The notes beneath the pieces were generated by a model. The model was not told the DNA's origin. It ran no database searches and was given only the letters and a program-made list of their open reading frames with translations. From Tanypteryx hageni (lineage: Eukaryota; Arthropoda; Insecta; Odonata; Petaluridae): a stretch of DNA of 64,000 bases. Of this stretch, positions 24,601-36,100 are shown piece by piece; positions within the stretch are counted from its first letter, which is position 1, and each line of letters begins with the position of its first letter. Location of the stretch: positions 2,542,001 through 2,606,000 of the forward strand of contig CM054115.1 of assembly GCA_028673005.1 (NCBI GenBank). Direction: 5' to 3'. Position numbers and translations under genes: made by a program.

Positions 24601-26061
24601 CGATAGAATGAGGAACGATCGAGGTGGAGGCGATAGACGGAGGAACGATAGAGGTGGAGGCTATAGAGTGGAGAATGGTAATGGGGGAAGCGATAGAATG
24701 AGGAACGATAGTAGAGGAGGCGATAGAATGAGGAACGATCGAGGAGGAGGCGATAGACGGAGGAACGATAGAGGTGGAGCCTATAGAGTGGAGAATGGTA
24801 ATGGGGGAAGCGATAGAATGAGGAACGATAGTAGAGGAGGCGATAGAGGGAGGAACGATCGAGGTGGAGGCGATAGACGGAGGAACGATAGAGGTGGAGG
24901 CTATAGAGTGGAGAATGGTAGTGGGGGAAGCGATAGAGGGAGGAAAGATAGTAGAGGAGGCGATAGAGTGAGGAACGATCGAGGTGGAGGCGATAGACGG
25001 AGGAATGATAGAGGTGGAGGCTATAGAGTGGAGAATGTTTAGTGGGGGAAGCGAGAGAGGGAGGAACGATAGTAGAGGATGCGATAGAATGAGGAACGAT
25101 CGAGGTGGAGGCGATAGACGGAGGAACGATAGAGGTGGAGACTAAAGAGTCTAGAATGGTAATGGGGGAAGCGATAGAATGAGGAACGATAGTAGAGGAG
25201 GCGATAGAGTGAGGAACGATCGAGGTGGAGGCGATAGACGGAGGAACGATAGAGGTGGAGGCTATAGAGTGGAGAATGTTTAGTGGGGGAAGCGATAGAG
25301 GGAGGAACGATAGTAGAGGATGCGATAGAATGAGGAACGATCGAGGTGGAGGCGATAGACGGAGGAACGATAGAGGTGGAGGCTATAGAGTGGAGAATGG
25401 TAATGGGGGAAGCGATAGAATGAGGAACGATAGTAGAGGAGGCGATAGAATGAGGAACAATCGAGGTGGAGGCGATAGACGGAGGAACGATAGAGGTGGA
25501 GGCTATAGAGTGGAAAATGGTAGTGGGGGAAGAGATAGAGGGATGAACGATAGTAGAGGTGGCGATAGAGGGAGGAACGATCGAGGTGGAGGCGACAGAC
25601 GGAGGAACGATAGAGGTGGAGGCTATAGAGTGGAGAATGGTAGTGGGGGAAGAGATAGAGGGAGGAACGATAATAGAGGAGGCGATAGAGGGAGGAACGA
25701 TAGAGTTGGAGGCTATAGAGTGGAGAATGGTAGTGGGGGAAGCGATAGAGGGAGGAACGATAGTATAGTATTCGATAGAGCTAGGAACGATTGAGGTGGA
25801 GGCGATAGACGTAGGAACGATAGAAGTGGAGGCTATAGAGTGGAAAATGGTAGTGGGGGAAGAGATAGAGGGATGAACGATAGTAGAGGTGGCGATAGAG
25901 GGAGGAACGATCGAGGTGGAGGCGATAGACGGAGAAACGATAGAGTTGGAGGCTATAGAGTGGAGAATGGTAGTGGGGGAAGCGATAGAGGGAGGAACGA
26001 TAGTAGAGGATGCGATAGAGGAAGGAACGATCGAGGTGGAGGCGATAGACGGAGGAACGAT
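21618..26061 (+). repeat. Higher-order repeat copy C (first 4,444 bases of the HOR)
   Basis: This matches 1-4,444 at offset 21,617 and starts with the same GTAATGGGGG unit containing GTAAAGG. It is a little more diverged from A and B than they are from each other. Examples are GGAGAAACG near 24,250 where A has GGAAAAACG, GGAATGATAG at 25,002 where A has GGAACGATAG, GGAACGATAG near 25,062 where A has GGAAGGATAG, and GAGTCTAGAATG near 25,147 where A has GAGTGGAGAATG. After 26,061 it continues with TTTAGTGGGGG units instead of the GATGGAGG unit of copy A. Confidence 0.85.
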
Positions 26062-29000
26062 AGAGGTGGAGGCTATAGAGTGGAGAATGTTTAGTGGGGG
26101 AAGCGATAGAGGGAGGAACGATAGTAGAGGTTGCGATAGAGGGAGGAACGATCGAGGTGGAGGCGATAGACGGAGGAACGATAGAGGTGGAGGCTATAGA
26201 GTGGAGAATGGTAGTGGGGGAAGAGATAGAGGGAGGAACGATAATAGAGGAGGCGATAGAGGGAGGAACGATCGAGGTGGAGTCGATAGACGGAGGAACG
26301 ATAGAGTTGGAGGCTATAGAGTGGAGAATGGTAGTGGGGGAAGCGATAGAGGGAGGAACGATAGTATAGTATTCGATAGAGGTAGGAACGATTGAGGTGG
26401 AGGCGATAGACGTAGGAACGATAGAGGTGGAGGCTATAGAGTGGAAAATGGTAGTGGGGGAAGAGATAGAGGGATGAACGATAGTAGAGGTGGCGATAGA
26501 GGGAGGAACGATCGAGGTGGAGGCGATAGACGGAGAAACGATAGAGTTGGAGGCTATAGAGTGGAGAATGGTAGTGGGGGAAGCGATAGAGGGAGGAACG
26601 ATAGTAGAGGATGCGATAGAGGGAGGAACGATCGAGGTGGAGGCGATAGACGGAGGAACGATAGAGGTGGAGGCTATAGAGTGGAGAATGTTTAGTGGGG
26701 GAAGCGATAGAGGGAGGAACGATAGTAGAGGATGCGATAGAATGAGGAACGATCGAGGTGGAGGCGATAGACGGAGGAACGATAGAGGTGGAGGCTATAG
26801 AGTGGAGAATGGTAATGGGGGAAGCGATAGAATGAGGAACGATAGTAGAGGAGGCGATAGAGTGAGGAACGAACGAGGTGGAGGCGATAGACGGAGGAAC
26901 GATAAAGGTGGAGTCTATAGAGTGGAGAATTGTAGTGGGGGAAGAGATAGAGGGAGGAACGATAGTAGAAGAGGCGATGGAGGGAGATACGATCGAGGTG
27001 GAGGCGATAGACGGAGGAACGATAGAGGTGGAGGCTATAGAGTGGAGAATGTTTAGGGGGGAAGCGATAGAGGGAGGAACGATAGTAGAGGATTCGATAG
27101 AGGGAGGAACGATCGAGGTGGAGGCGATAGACGTAGGAACGATAGAGGTGGAGGCTATAGAGTGGAGAATGGTAGTGGGGGAAGCGATAGAGGGAGGAAC
27201 GATAGTAGAGGATGCGACAGAGTGAGGAACGATCGAGGTGGAGGCGATAGACGGAGGAACGATAGAGGTGGAGGCTATAGAGTGGAAAATGGTAGTGGGG
27301 GAAGCGATAGAGGGAGGAACGATAGTAGAGGATGCGATAGAGGGAGGAACGATCGAGGTGGAGGCGATAGACGGAGGAACGATAGAGGTGGAGGGTATAG
27401 AGTGGAGAATGTTTAGGGGGGGAAGCGATAGAGGGAGGAACGATAGTAGAGGAGGCGATAGACGGAGGAACGATAGAGGTGCAGGCTATAGATTGGAGAA
27501 TGGTAGTGGGGGAAGCGATAGAGGGAGGTACGATAGTAGAGAGGCGAAAGAGGGAGGAACGATCGAGGTGGAGGCGATAGACGGAGGAACGATAGAGGTG
27601 GAGGGTTTAGAGTGGAGAATGGTAGTGGGGGAAGTGATAGAGGGAGGAACGATAGTAGAGGAGGCGATAGAGGGAGGAACGATAGAGGTGGAGGCTATAG
27701 AGTGGAGAAAGTTTAGGGGGGAAGCGATAGAGGGAGGAACGATAGTAGAGGATGCGATAGAATGAGGAACGATCGAGGTGGAGGCGATAGACGGAGGAAC
27801 GATGGAGGTGGAGGCTATAGAGTGGAGAATGGTAATGGGGGAAGCGATAGAATGAGGAACGATAGCAGAGGAGGCGATAGAGGGAGGAACGAACGAGGTG
27901 GAGGCGATAGACGGAGGAACGATAGAGGTGGAGGCTATGGAGTGGAGAATGGTAGTGGGGGAAGAGATAGAGGGAGGAACGATAGTAGAGGAGGCGATAG
28001 ATGGAGGAACGATCGAGGTGGAGGCGATAGACGGAGGAACGATAGAGTTGGAGGCTATAGAGTGGAGAATGGTAGTGGGGGAAGCGATAGAGGCAGGAAC
28101 GATAGAGGTGGAGGCTATAGAGTAGAGAATGGTAGTGGAGGAAGAGATAGAGGGAGGAACGATAGTAGAGGAGGCGATAGAGGGAGGAACGATCGAGGTG
28201 GAGGCGATAGACCGAGGAACGATAGAGTTGGAGGCTATAGAGTGGAAAATGGTAGTGGGGGAAGCGATAGAGGGAGGAACGATAGTAGAGGATGCGATAG
28301 AGTGAGGAACGATCGAGGTGGAGGCGATAGACGGAGGAACGATAGAGGTGGAGGCTATAGAGTGGAAAATGGTAGTGGGGGAAGAGATAGAGGTATGAAC
28401 GATAGTAGAGGAGGCGATAGAGGGAGGAACGATCGAGGTGGAGGCGATAGACGGAGGAAAGATAGAGGTGGAGGCTATAGAGTGGAGAATGGTAGTGGGG
28501 GAAGCGATAGATCGAGGAACGATAGTAGAGAATGCGATAGAGGGAGGAACGATCGAGGTGGAGGCGATAGACGGAGGAACGATAGAGGTGGAGGCTATAG
28601 TGTGGAGAATGGTAGTGGGGGATGCGATAGAGGGAGGAACCATAGTAGAGGATGCGATAGAGGGAGGAACGATTGAGGTGGAGGCGATAGACGGAGGAAC
28701 GATAGAGGTGGAGGCTATAGAGTGGAGAATGGTAGTGGGGGAAGCGATAGAGGAGAAACGATAGTAGAGGATGCGATAGAGGGAAGAACGATCGAGGTGG
28801 AGGCGATAGACGGAGGAACGATAAAGGTGGAGGCTATAGAGTGGAGAATGGTAATGGGGGAAGCGATAGAATGAGAAACGATAGTAGAGGTGGCGATAGA
28901 GGGAGGAACGATCGAGGTGGAGGCGATAGACGGAGGAACGATAGAGGTGGAGGCTATAGAGTGGAGAATGTTTAGGGGGGAAGCGATAGAGGGAGGAACG

Positions 29001-29090
29001 ATAGTAGAGGATGCGATAGAATGAGGAACGATCGAGGTGGAGGCGATAGACGGAGGAACGATAGAGGTGGAGGCTATAGAGTGGAGAATG
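24918..29090 (+). repeat. First copy of a 4,173-base tandem duplication
   Basis: This block is repeated directly after itself at 29,091-33,112. It begins with the unit containing GGAGGAAAGATAG and ends just before a unit that starts GTAATGGGTG. It contains one GCGACAGA marker (25,592), the two GTATAGTATTCG units and one GCGAAAGAGG unit. Its first part overlaps HOR copy C, so the duplication happened after this HOR segment had formed. Confidence 0.85.
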
Positions 29091-32000
29091 GTAATGGGTG
29101 AAGCGATAGAGGGAGGAAAGATAGTAGAGGAGGCGATAGAGTGAGGAACGATCGAGGTGGAGGCGATAGACGGAGGAATGATAGAGGTGGAGGCTATAGA
29201 GTGGAGAATGTTTAGTGGGGGAAGCGAGAGAGGGAGGAACGATAGTAGAGGATGCGATAGAATGAGGAACGATCGAGGTGGAGGCGATAGACGGAGGAAC
29301 GATAGAGGTGGAGACTAAAGAGTGGAGAATGGTAATGGGGGAAGCGATAGAATGAGGAACGATAGTAGAGGAGGCGATAGAGTGAGGAACGATCGAGGTG
29401 GAGGCGATAGACGGAGGAACGATAGAGGTGGAGGCTATAGAGTGGAGAATGTTTAGTGGGGGAAGCGATAGAGGGAGGAACGATAGTAGAGGATGCGATA
29501 GAATGAGGAACGATCGAGGTGGAGGCGATAGACGGAGGAACGATAGAGGTGGAGGCTATAGAGTGGAGAATGGTAATGGGGGAAGCGATAGAATGAGGAA
29601 CGATAGTAGAGGAGGCGATAGAATGAGGAACAATCGAGGTGGAGGCGATAGACGGAGGAACGATAGAGGTGGAGGCTATAGAGTGGAAAATGGTAGTGGG
29701 GGAAGAGATAGAGGGATGAACGATAGTAGAGGTGGCGATAGAGGGAGGAACGATCGAGGTGGAGGCGACAGACGGAGGAACGATAGAGGTGGAGGCTATA
29801 GAGTGGAGAATGGTAGTGGGGGAAGAGATAGAGGGAGGAACGATAATAGAGGAGGCGATAGAGGGAGGAACGATAGAGTTGGAGGCTATAGAGTGGAGAA
29901 TGGTAGTGGGGGAAGCGATAGAGGGAGGAACGATAGTATAGTATTCGATAGAGCTAGGAACGATTGAGGTGGAGGCGATAGACGTAGGAACGATAGAAGT
30001 GGAGGCTATAGAGTGGAAAATGGTAGTGGGGGAAGAGATAGAGGGATGAACGATAGTAGAGGTGGCGATAGAGGGAGGAACGATCGAGGTGGAGGCGATA
30101 GACGGAGAAACGATAGAGTTGGAGGCTATAGAGTGGAGAATGGTAGTGGGGGAAGCGATAGAGGGAGGAACGATAGTAGAGGATGCGATAGAGGAAGGAA
30201 CGATCGAGGTGGAGGCGATAGACGGAGGAACGATAGAGGTGGAGGCTATAGAGTGGAGAATGTTTAGTGGGGGAAGCGATAGAGGGAGGAACGATAGTAG
30301 AGGTTGCGATAGAGGGAGGAACGATCGAGGTGGAGGCGATAGACGGAGGAACGATAGAGGTGGAGGCTATAGAGTGGAGAATGGTAGTGGGGGAAGAGAT
30401 AGAGGGAGGAACGATAATAGAGGAGGCGATAGAGGGAGGAACGATCGAGGTGGAGTCGATAGACGGAGGAACGATAGAGTTGGAGGCTATAGAGTGGAGA
30501 ATGGTAGTGGGGGAAGCGATAGAGGGAGGAACGATAGTATAGTATTCGATAGAGGTAGGAACGATTGAGGTGGAGGCGATAGACGTAGGAACGATAGAGG
30601 TGGAGGCTATAGAGTGGAAAATGGTAGTGGGGGAAGAGATAGAGGGATGAACGATAGTAGAGGTGGCGATAGAGGGAGGAACGATCGAGGTGGAGGCGAT
30701 AGACGGAGAAACGATAGAGTTGGAGGCTATAGAGTGGAGAATGGTAGTGGGGGAAGCGATAGAGGGAGGAACGATAGTAGAGGATGCGATAGAGGGAGGA
30801 ACGATCGAGGTGGAGGCGATAGACGGAGGAACGATAGAGGTGGAGGCTATAGAGTGGAGAATGGTAATGGGGGAAGCGATAGAATGAGGAACGATAGTAG
30901 AGGAGGCGATAGACGGAGGAACGATAAAGGTGGAGTCTATAGAGTGGAGAATTGTAGTGGGGGAAGAGATAGAGGGAGGAACGATAGTAGAAGAGGCGAT
31001 GGAGGGAGATACGATCGAGGTGGAGGCGATAGACGGAGGAACGATAGAGGTGGAGGCTATAGAGTGGAGAATGTTTAGGGGGGAAGCGATAGAGGGAGGA
31101 ACGATAGTAGAGGATTCGATAGAGGGAGGAACGATCGAGGTGGAGGCGATAGACGTAGGAACGATAGAGGTGGAGGCTATAGAGTGGAGAATGGTAGTGG
31201 GGGAAGCGATAGAGGGAGGAACGATAGTAGAGGATGCGACAGAGTGAGGAACGATCGAGGTGGAGGCGATAGACGGAGGAACGATAGAGGTGGAGGCTAT
31301 AGAGTGGAAAATGGTAGTGGGGGAAGCGATAGAGGGAGGAACGATAGTAGAGGATGCGATAGAGGGAGGAACGATCGAGGTGGAGGCGATAGACGGAGGA
31401 ACGATAGAGGTGGAGGGTATAGAGTGGAGAATGTTTAGGGGGGGAAGCGATAGAGGGAGGAACGATAGTAGAGGAGGCGATAGACGGAGGAACGATAGAG
31501 GTGCAGGCTATAGATTGGAGAATGGTAGTGGGGGAAGCGATAGAGGGAGGTACGATAGTAGAGAGGCGAAAGAGGGAGGAACGATCGAGGTGGAGGCGAT
31601 AGACGGAGGAACGATAGAGGTGGAGGGTATAGAGTGGAGAATGGTAGTGGGGGAAGTGATAGAGGGAGGAACGATAGTAGAGGAGGCGATAGAGGGAGGA
31701 ACGATAGAGGTGGAGGCTATAGAGTGGAGAAAGTTTAGGGGGGAAGCGATAGAGGGAGGAACGATAGTAGAGGATGCGATAGAATGAGGAACGATCGAGG
31801 TGGAGGCGATAGACGGAGGAACGATGGAGGTGGAGGCTATAGAGTGGAGAATGGTAATGGGGGAAGCGATAGAATGAGGAACGATAGCAGAGGAGGCGAT
31901 AGAGGGAGGAACGAACGAGGTGGAGGCGATAGACGGAGGAACGATAGAGGTGGAGGCTATGGAGTGGAGAATGGTAGTGGGGGAAGAGATAGAGGGAGGA

Positions 32001-33112
32001 ACGATAGTAGAGGAGGCGATAGATGGAGGAACGATCGAGGTGGAGGCGATAGACGGAGGAACGATAGAGTTGGAGGCTATAGAGTGGAGAATGGTAGTGG
32101 GGGAAGCGATAGAGGCAGGAACGATAGAGGTGGAGGCTATAGAGTAGAGAATGGTAGTGGAGGAAGAGATAGAGGGAGGAACGATAGTAGAGGAGGCGAT
32201 AGAGGGAGGAACGATCGAGGTGGAGGCGATAGACCGAGGAACGATAGAGTTGGAGGCTATAGAGTGGAAAATGGTAGTGGGGGAAGCGATAGAGGGAGGA
32301 ACGATAGTAGAGGATGCGATAGAGTGAGGAACGATCGAGGTGGAGGCGATAGACGGAGGAACGATAGAGGTGGAGGCTATAGAGTGGAAAATGGTAGTGG
32401 GGGAAGAGATAGAGGTATGAACGATAGTAGAGGAGGCGATAGAGGGAGGAACGATCGAGGTGGAGGCGATAGACGGAGGAAAGATAGAGGTGGAGGCTAT
32501 AGAGTGGAGAATGGTAGTGGGGGAAGCGATAGATCGAGGAACGATAGTAGAGAATGCGATAGAGGGAGGAACGATCGAGGTGGAGGCGATAGACGGAGGA
32601 ACGATAGAGGTGGAGGCTATAGTGTGGAGAATGGTAGTGGGGGATGCGATAGAGGGAGGAACCATAGTAGAGGATGCGATAGAGGGAGGAACGATTGAGG
32701 TGGAGGCGATAGACGGAGGAACGATAGAGGTGGAGGCTATAGAGTGGAGAATGGTAGTGGGGGAAGCGATAGAGGAGAAACGATAGTAGAGGATGCGATA
32801 GAGGGAAGAACGATCGAGGTGGAGGCGATAGACGGAGGAACGATAAAGGTGGAGGCTATAGAGTGGAGAATGGTAATGGGGGAAGCGATAGAATGAGAAA
32901 CGATAGTAGAGGTGGCGATAGAGGGAGGAACGATCGAGGTGGAGGCGATAGACGGAGGAACGATAGAGGTGGAGGCTATAGAGTGGAGAATGTTTAGGGG
33001 GGAAGCGATAGAGGGAGGAACGATAGTAGAGGATGCGATAGAATGAGGAACGATCGAGGTGGAGGCGATAGACGGAGGAACGATAGAGGTGGAGGCTATA
33101 GAGTGGAGAATG
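29091..33112 (+). repeat. Second copy of the 4.17-kb duplication, 4,022 bases after a 151-base loss
   Basis: It matches 24,918-29,090 at offset 4,173 up to about 30,840 and at offset 4,022 beyond about 30,930. The difference of 151 equals one 121-base unit plus one 30-base subunit; both are missing here around 30,860-30,930, where GTAGAGGAGG runs directly into GATAGACGGAGGAACGATAA. The first unit (29,091-29,210) is a hybrid: its front, GTAATGGGTG, is like the unit at 5,732 and its back, with GGAGGAAAG, is like the unit at 24,918. That is the expected seam of an unequal exchange. Confidence 0.85.
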
Positions 33113-36100
33113 GTAATGGGTGAAGCGATAGAATGAGGAACGATAGTAGAGGAGGCGATAGAGGGAGGAAAGAACGAGGTGGAGGCGATAGACGGAGGAA
33201 CGATAGAGGTGGAGGCTATAGAGTGGAGAATGGTAGTGGGGGAAGAGATAGAGGGAGGAACGATAGTAGAGGAGGCGATAGAGGGAGGAACGATCGAGGT
33301 GGAGGCGATAGACGGAGAAACGATAGAGTTGGAGGCTATAGAGTGGAGAATGTTTAGTGGGGGAAGCGATAGAGGGAGGAACGATAGTAGAGGATGCGAT
33401 AGAATGAGGAACGATCGAGGTGGAGGCGATAGACGGAGGAACGATAGAGGTGGAGGCTATAGAGTGGAGAATGGTAATGGGGGAAGCGATAGAATGAGGA
33501 ACGATAGTAGAGGAGGCGATAGAATGAGGAACGATCGAGGTGGAGGCGATAGACGGAGGAACGATAGAGGTGGAGGCTATAGAGTGGAGAATGGTAATGG
33601 GGGAAGCGATAGAATGAGGAACGATAGTAGAGGAGGCGATAGAGGGAGGAACGATCGAGGTGGAGGCGATAGACGGAGGAACGATAGAGGTGGAGGCTAT
33701 AGAGTGGAGAATGGTAGTGGGGGAAGCGATAGAGGGAGGAACGATAGTAGAGGAGGCGATAGAGTGAGGAACGATCGAGGTGGAGGCGATAGACGGAGGA
33801 ACGATAGAGGTGGAGGCTATAGAGTGGAGAATGTTTAGTGGGGGAAGCGAGAGAGGGAGGAACGATAGTAGAGGATGCGATAGAATGAGGAACGATCGAG
33901 GTGGAGGCGATAGACGGAGGAACGATAGAGGTGGAGACTATAGAGTGGAGAATGGTAATGGGGGAAGCTATAGAATGAGGAACGATAGTAGAGGAGGCGA
34001 TAGAGTGAGGAACGATCGAGGTGGAGGCGATAGACGGAGGAACGATAGAGGTGGAGGCTATAGAGTGGAGAATGTTTAGTGGGGGAAGCGATAGAGGGAG
34101 GAACGATAGTAGAGGATGCGATAGAATGAGGAACGATCGAGGTGGAGGCGATAGACGGAGGAACGATAGAGGTGGAGGCTATAGAGTGGAGAATGTTTAG
34201 GGGGGAAGCGATAGGGGGAGGAACGATAGTAGAGGATGCGATAGAATGAGGAACGATCGAGGTGGAGGCGATAGACGGAGGAACGGTAGAGGTGGAGGCT
34301 ATAGAGTGGAGAATGGTAATGGGGGAAGCGATAGAATGAGGAACGATAGTAGAGGAGGCGATAGAGGGAGGAACGATCGAGGTGGAGGCGATAGACGGAG
34401 GAACGATAGAGGTGGAGGCTATAGAGTGGAGAATGGTAGTGGGGGAAGCGATAGAGGGAGGAACGATAGTAGAGGAGGCGATAGAGTGAGGAACGATCGA
34501 GGTGGAGGCGATAGACGGAGGAACGATAGAGGTGGAGACTATAGAGTGGAGAATGTTTAGTGGGGGATGCGATAGAGGGAGGAACGATAATAGAGGATGT
34601 GATAGAAGAAGGAACGATCGAGGTGGAGGCGATAGATGGAGGAACGATAGAGGTGGAGGCTATAGAGTGGAGAATGGTAATGGGGGAAGCGATAGAATGA
34701 GGAACGATAGTAGAGGAGGCGATAGAGTGAGGAACGAACGAGGTGGAGGCGATAGACGGAGGAACGATAAAGGTGGAGTCTATAGAGTGGAGAATTGTAG
34801 TGGGGGAAGAGATAGAGGGAGGAACGATAGTAGAAGAGGCGATGGAGGGAGAAACGATCGAGGTGGAGGCGATAGACGGAGGAACGATAGAGGTGGAGGC
34901 TATAGAGTGGAGAATGTTTAGGGGGGAAGCGATAGAGGGAGGAACGATAGTAGAGGATTCGATAGAGGGAGGAACGATTGAGGTGGAGGCGATAGACGTA
35001 GGAACGATAGAGGTGGAGGCTATAGAGTGGAGAATGGTAGTGGGGGAAGCGATAGAGTGAGGAACGATCGAGGTGGAGGCGATAGACGGAGGAACGATAG
35101 AGGTGGAGGCTATAGAGTGGAAAATGGTAGTGGGGGAAGCGATAGAGGGAGGAACGATAGTAGAGGATGCGATAGAGGGAGGAACGATCGAGGTGGAGGC
35201 GATAGACGGAGGAACGATAGAGGTGGAGGGTATAGAGTGGAGAATGTTTAGGGGGGGAAGCGATAGAGGGAGGAACGATAGTAGAGGAGGCGATAGACGG
35301 AGGAACGATAGAGGTGCAGGCTATAGATTGGAGAATGGTAGTGGGGGAAGCGATAGAGGGAGGAACGATAGAGGTGGAGGCTATAGAGTAGAGAATGGTA
35401 GTGGAGGAAGAGATAGAGGGAGGAACGATAGTAGAGGAGGCGATAGAGGGAGGAACGATCGAGGTGGAGGCGATAGACCGAGGAACGATAGAGTTGGAGG
35501 CTATAGAGTGGAGAATGGTAGTGGGGGAAGCGATAGAGGCAGGAACGATAGAGGTGGAGGCTATAGAGTAGAGAATGGTAGTGGAGGAAGAGATAGAGGG
35601 AGGAACGATAGTAGAGGAGGCGATAGAGGGAGGAACGATCGAGGTGGAGGCGATAGACCGAGGAACGATAGAGTTGGAGGCTATAGAGTGGAAAATGGTA
35701 GTGGGGGAAGCGATAGAGGGAGGAACGATAGTAGAGGATGCGATAGAGTGAGGAACGATCGAGGTGGAGGCGATAGACGGAGGAACGATAGAGGTGGAGG
35801 CTATAGAGTGGAAAATGGTAGTGGGGGAAGAGATAGAGGTATGAACGATAGTAGAGGAGGCGATAGAGGGAGGAACGATCGAGGTGGAGGCGATAGACGG
35901 AGGAAAGATAGAGGTGGAGGCTATAGAGTGGAGAATGGTAGTGGGGGAAGCGATAGAGGGAGGAACGATAGTAGAGAATGCGATAGAGGGAGGAACGATC
36001 GAGGTGGAGGCGATAGACGGAGGAACGATAGAGGTGGAGGCTATAGTGTGGAGAATGGTAGTGGGGGATGCGATAGTGGGAGGAACCATAGTAGAGGATG

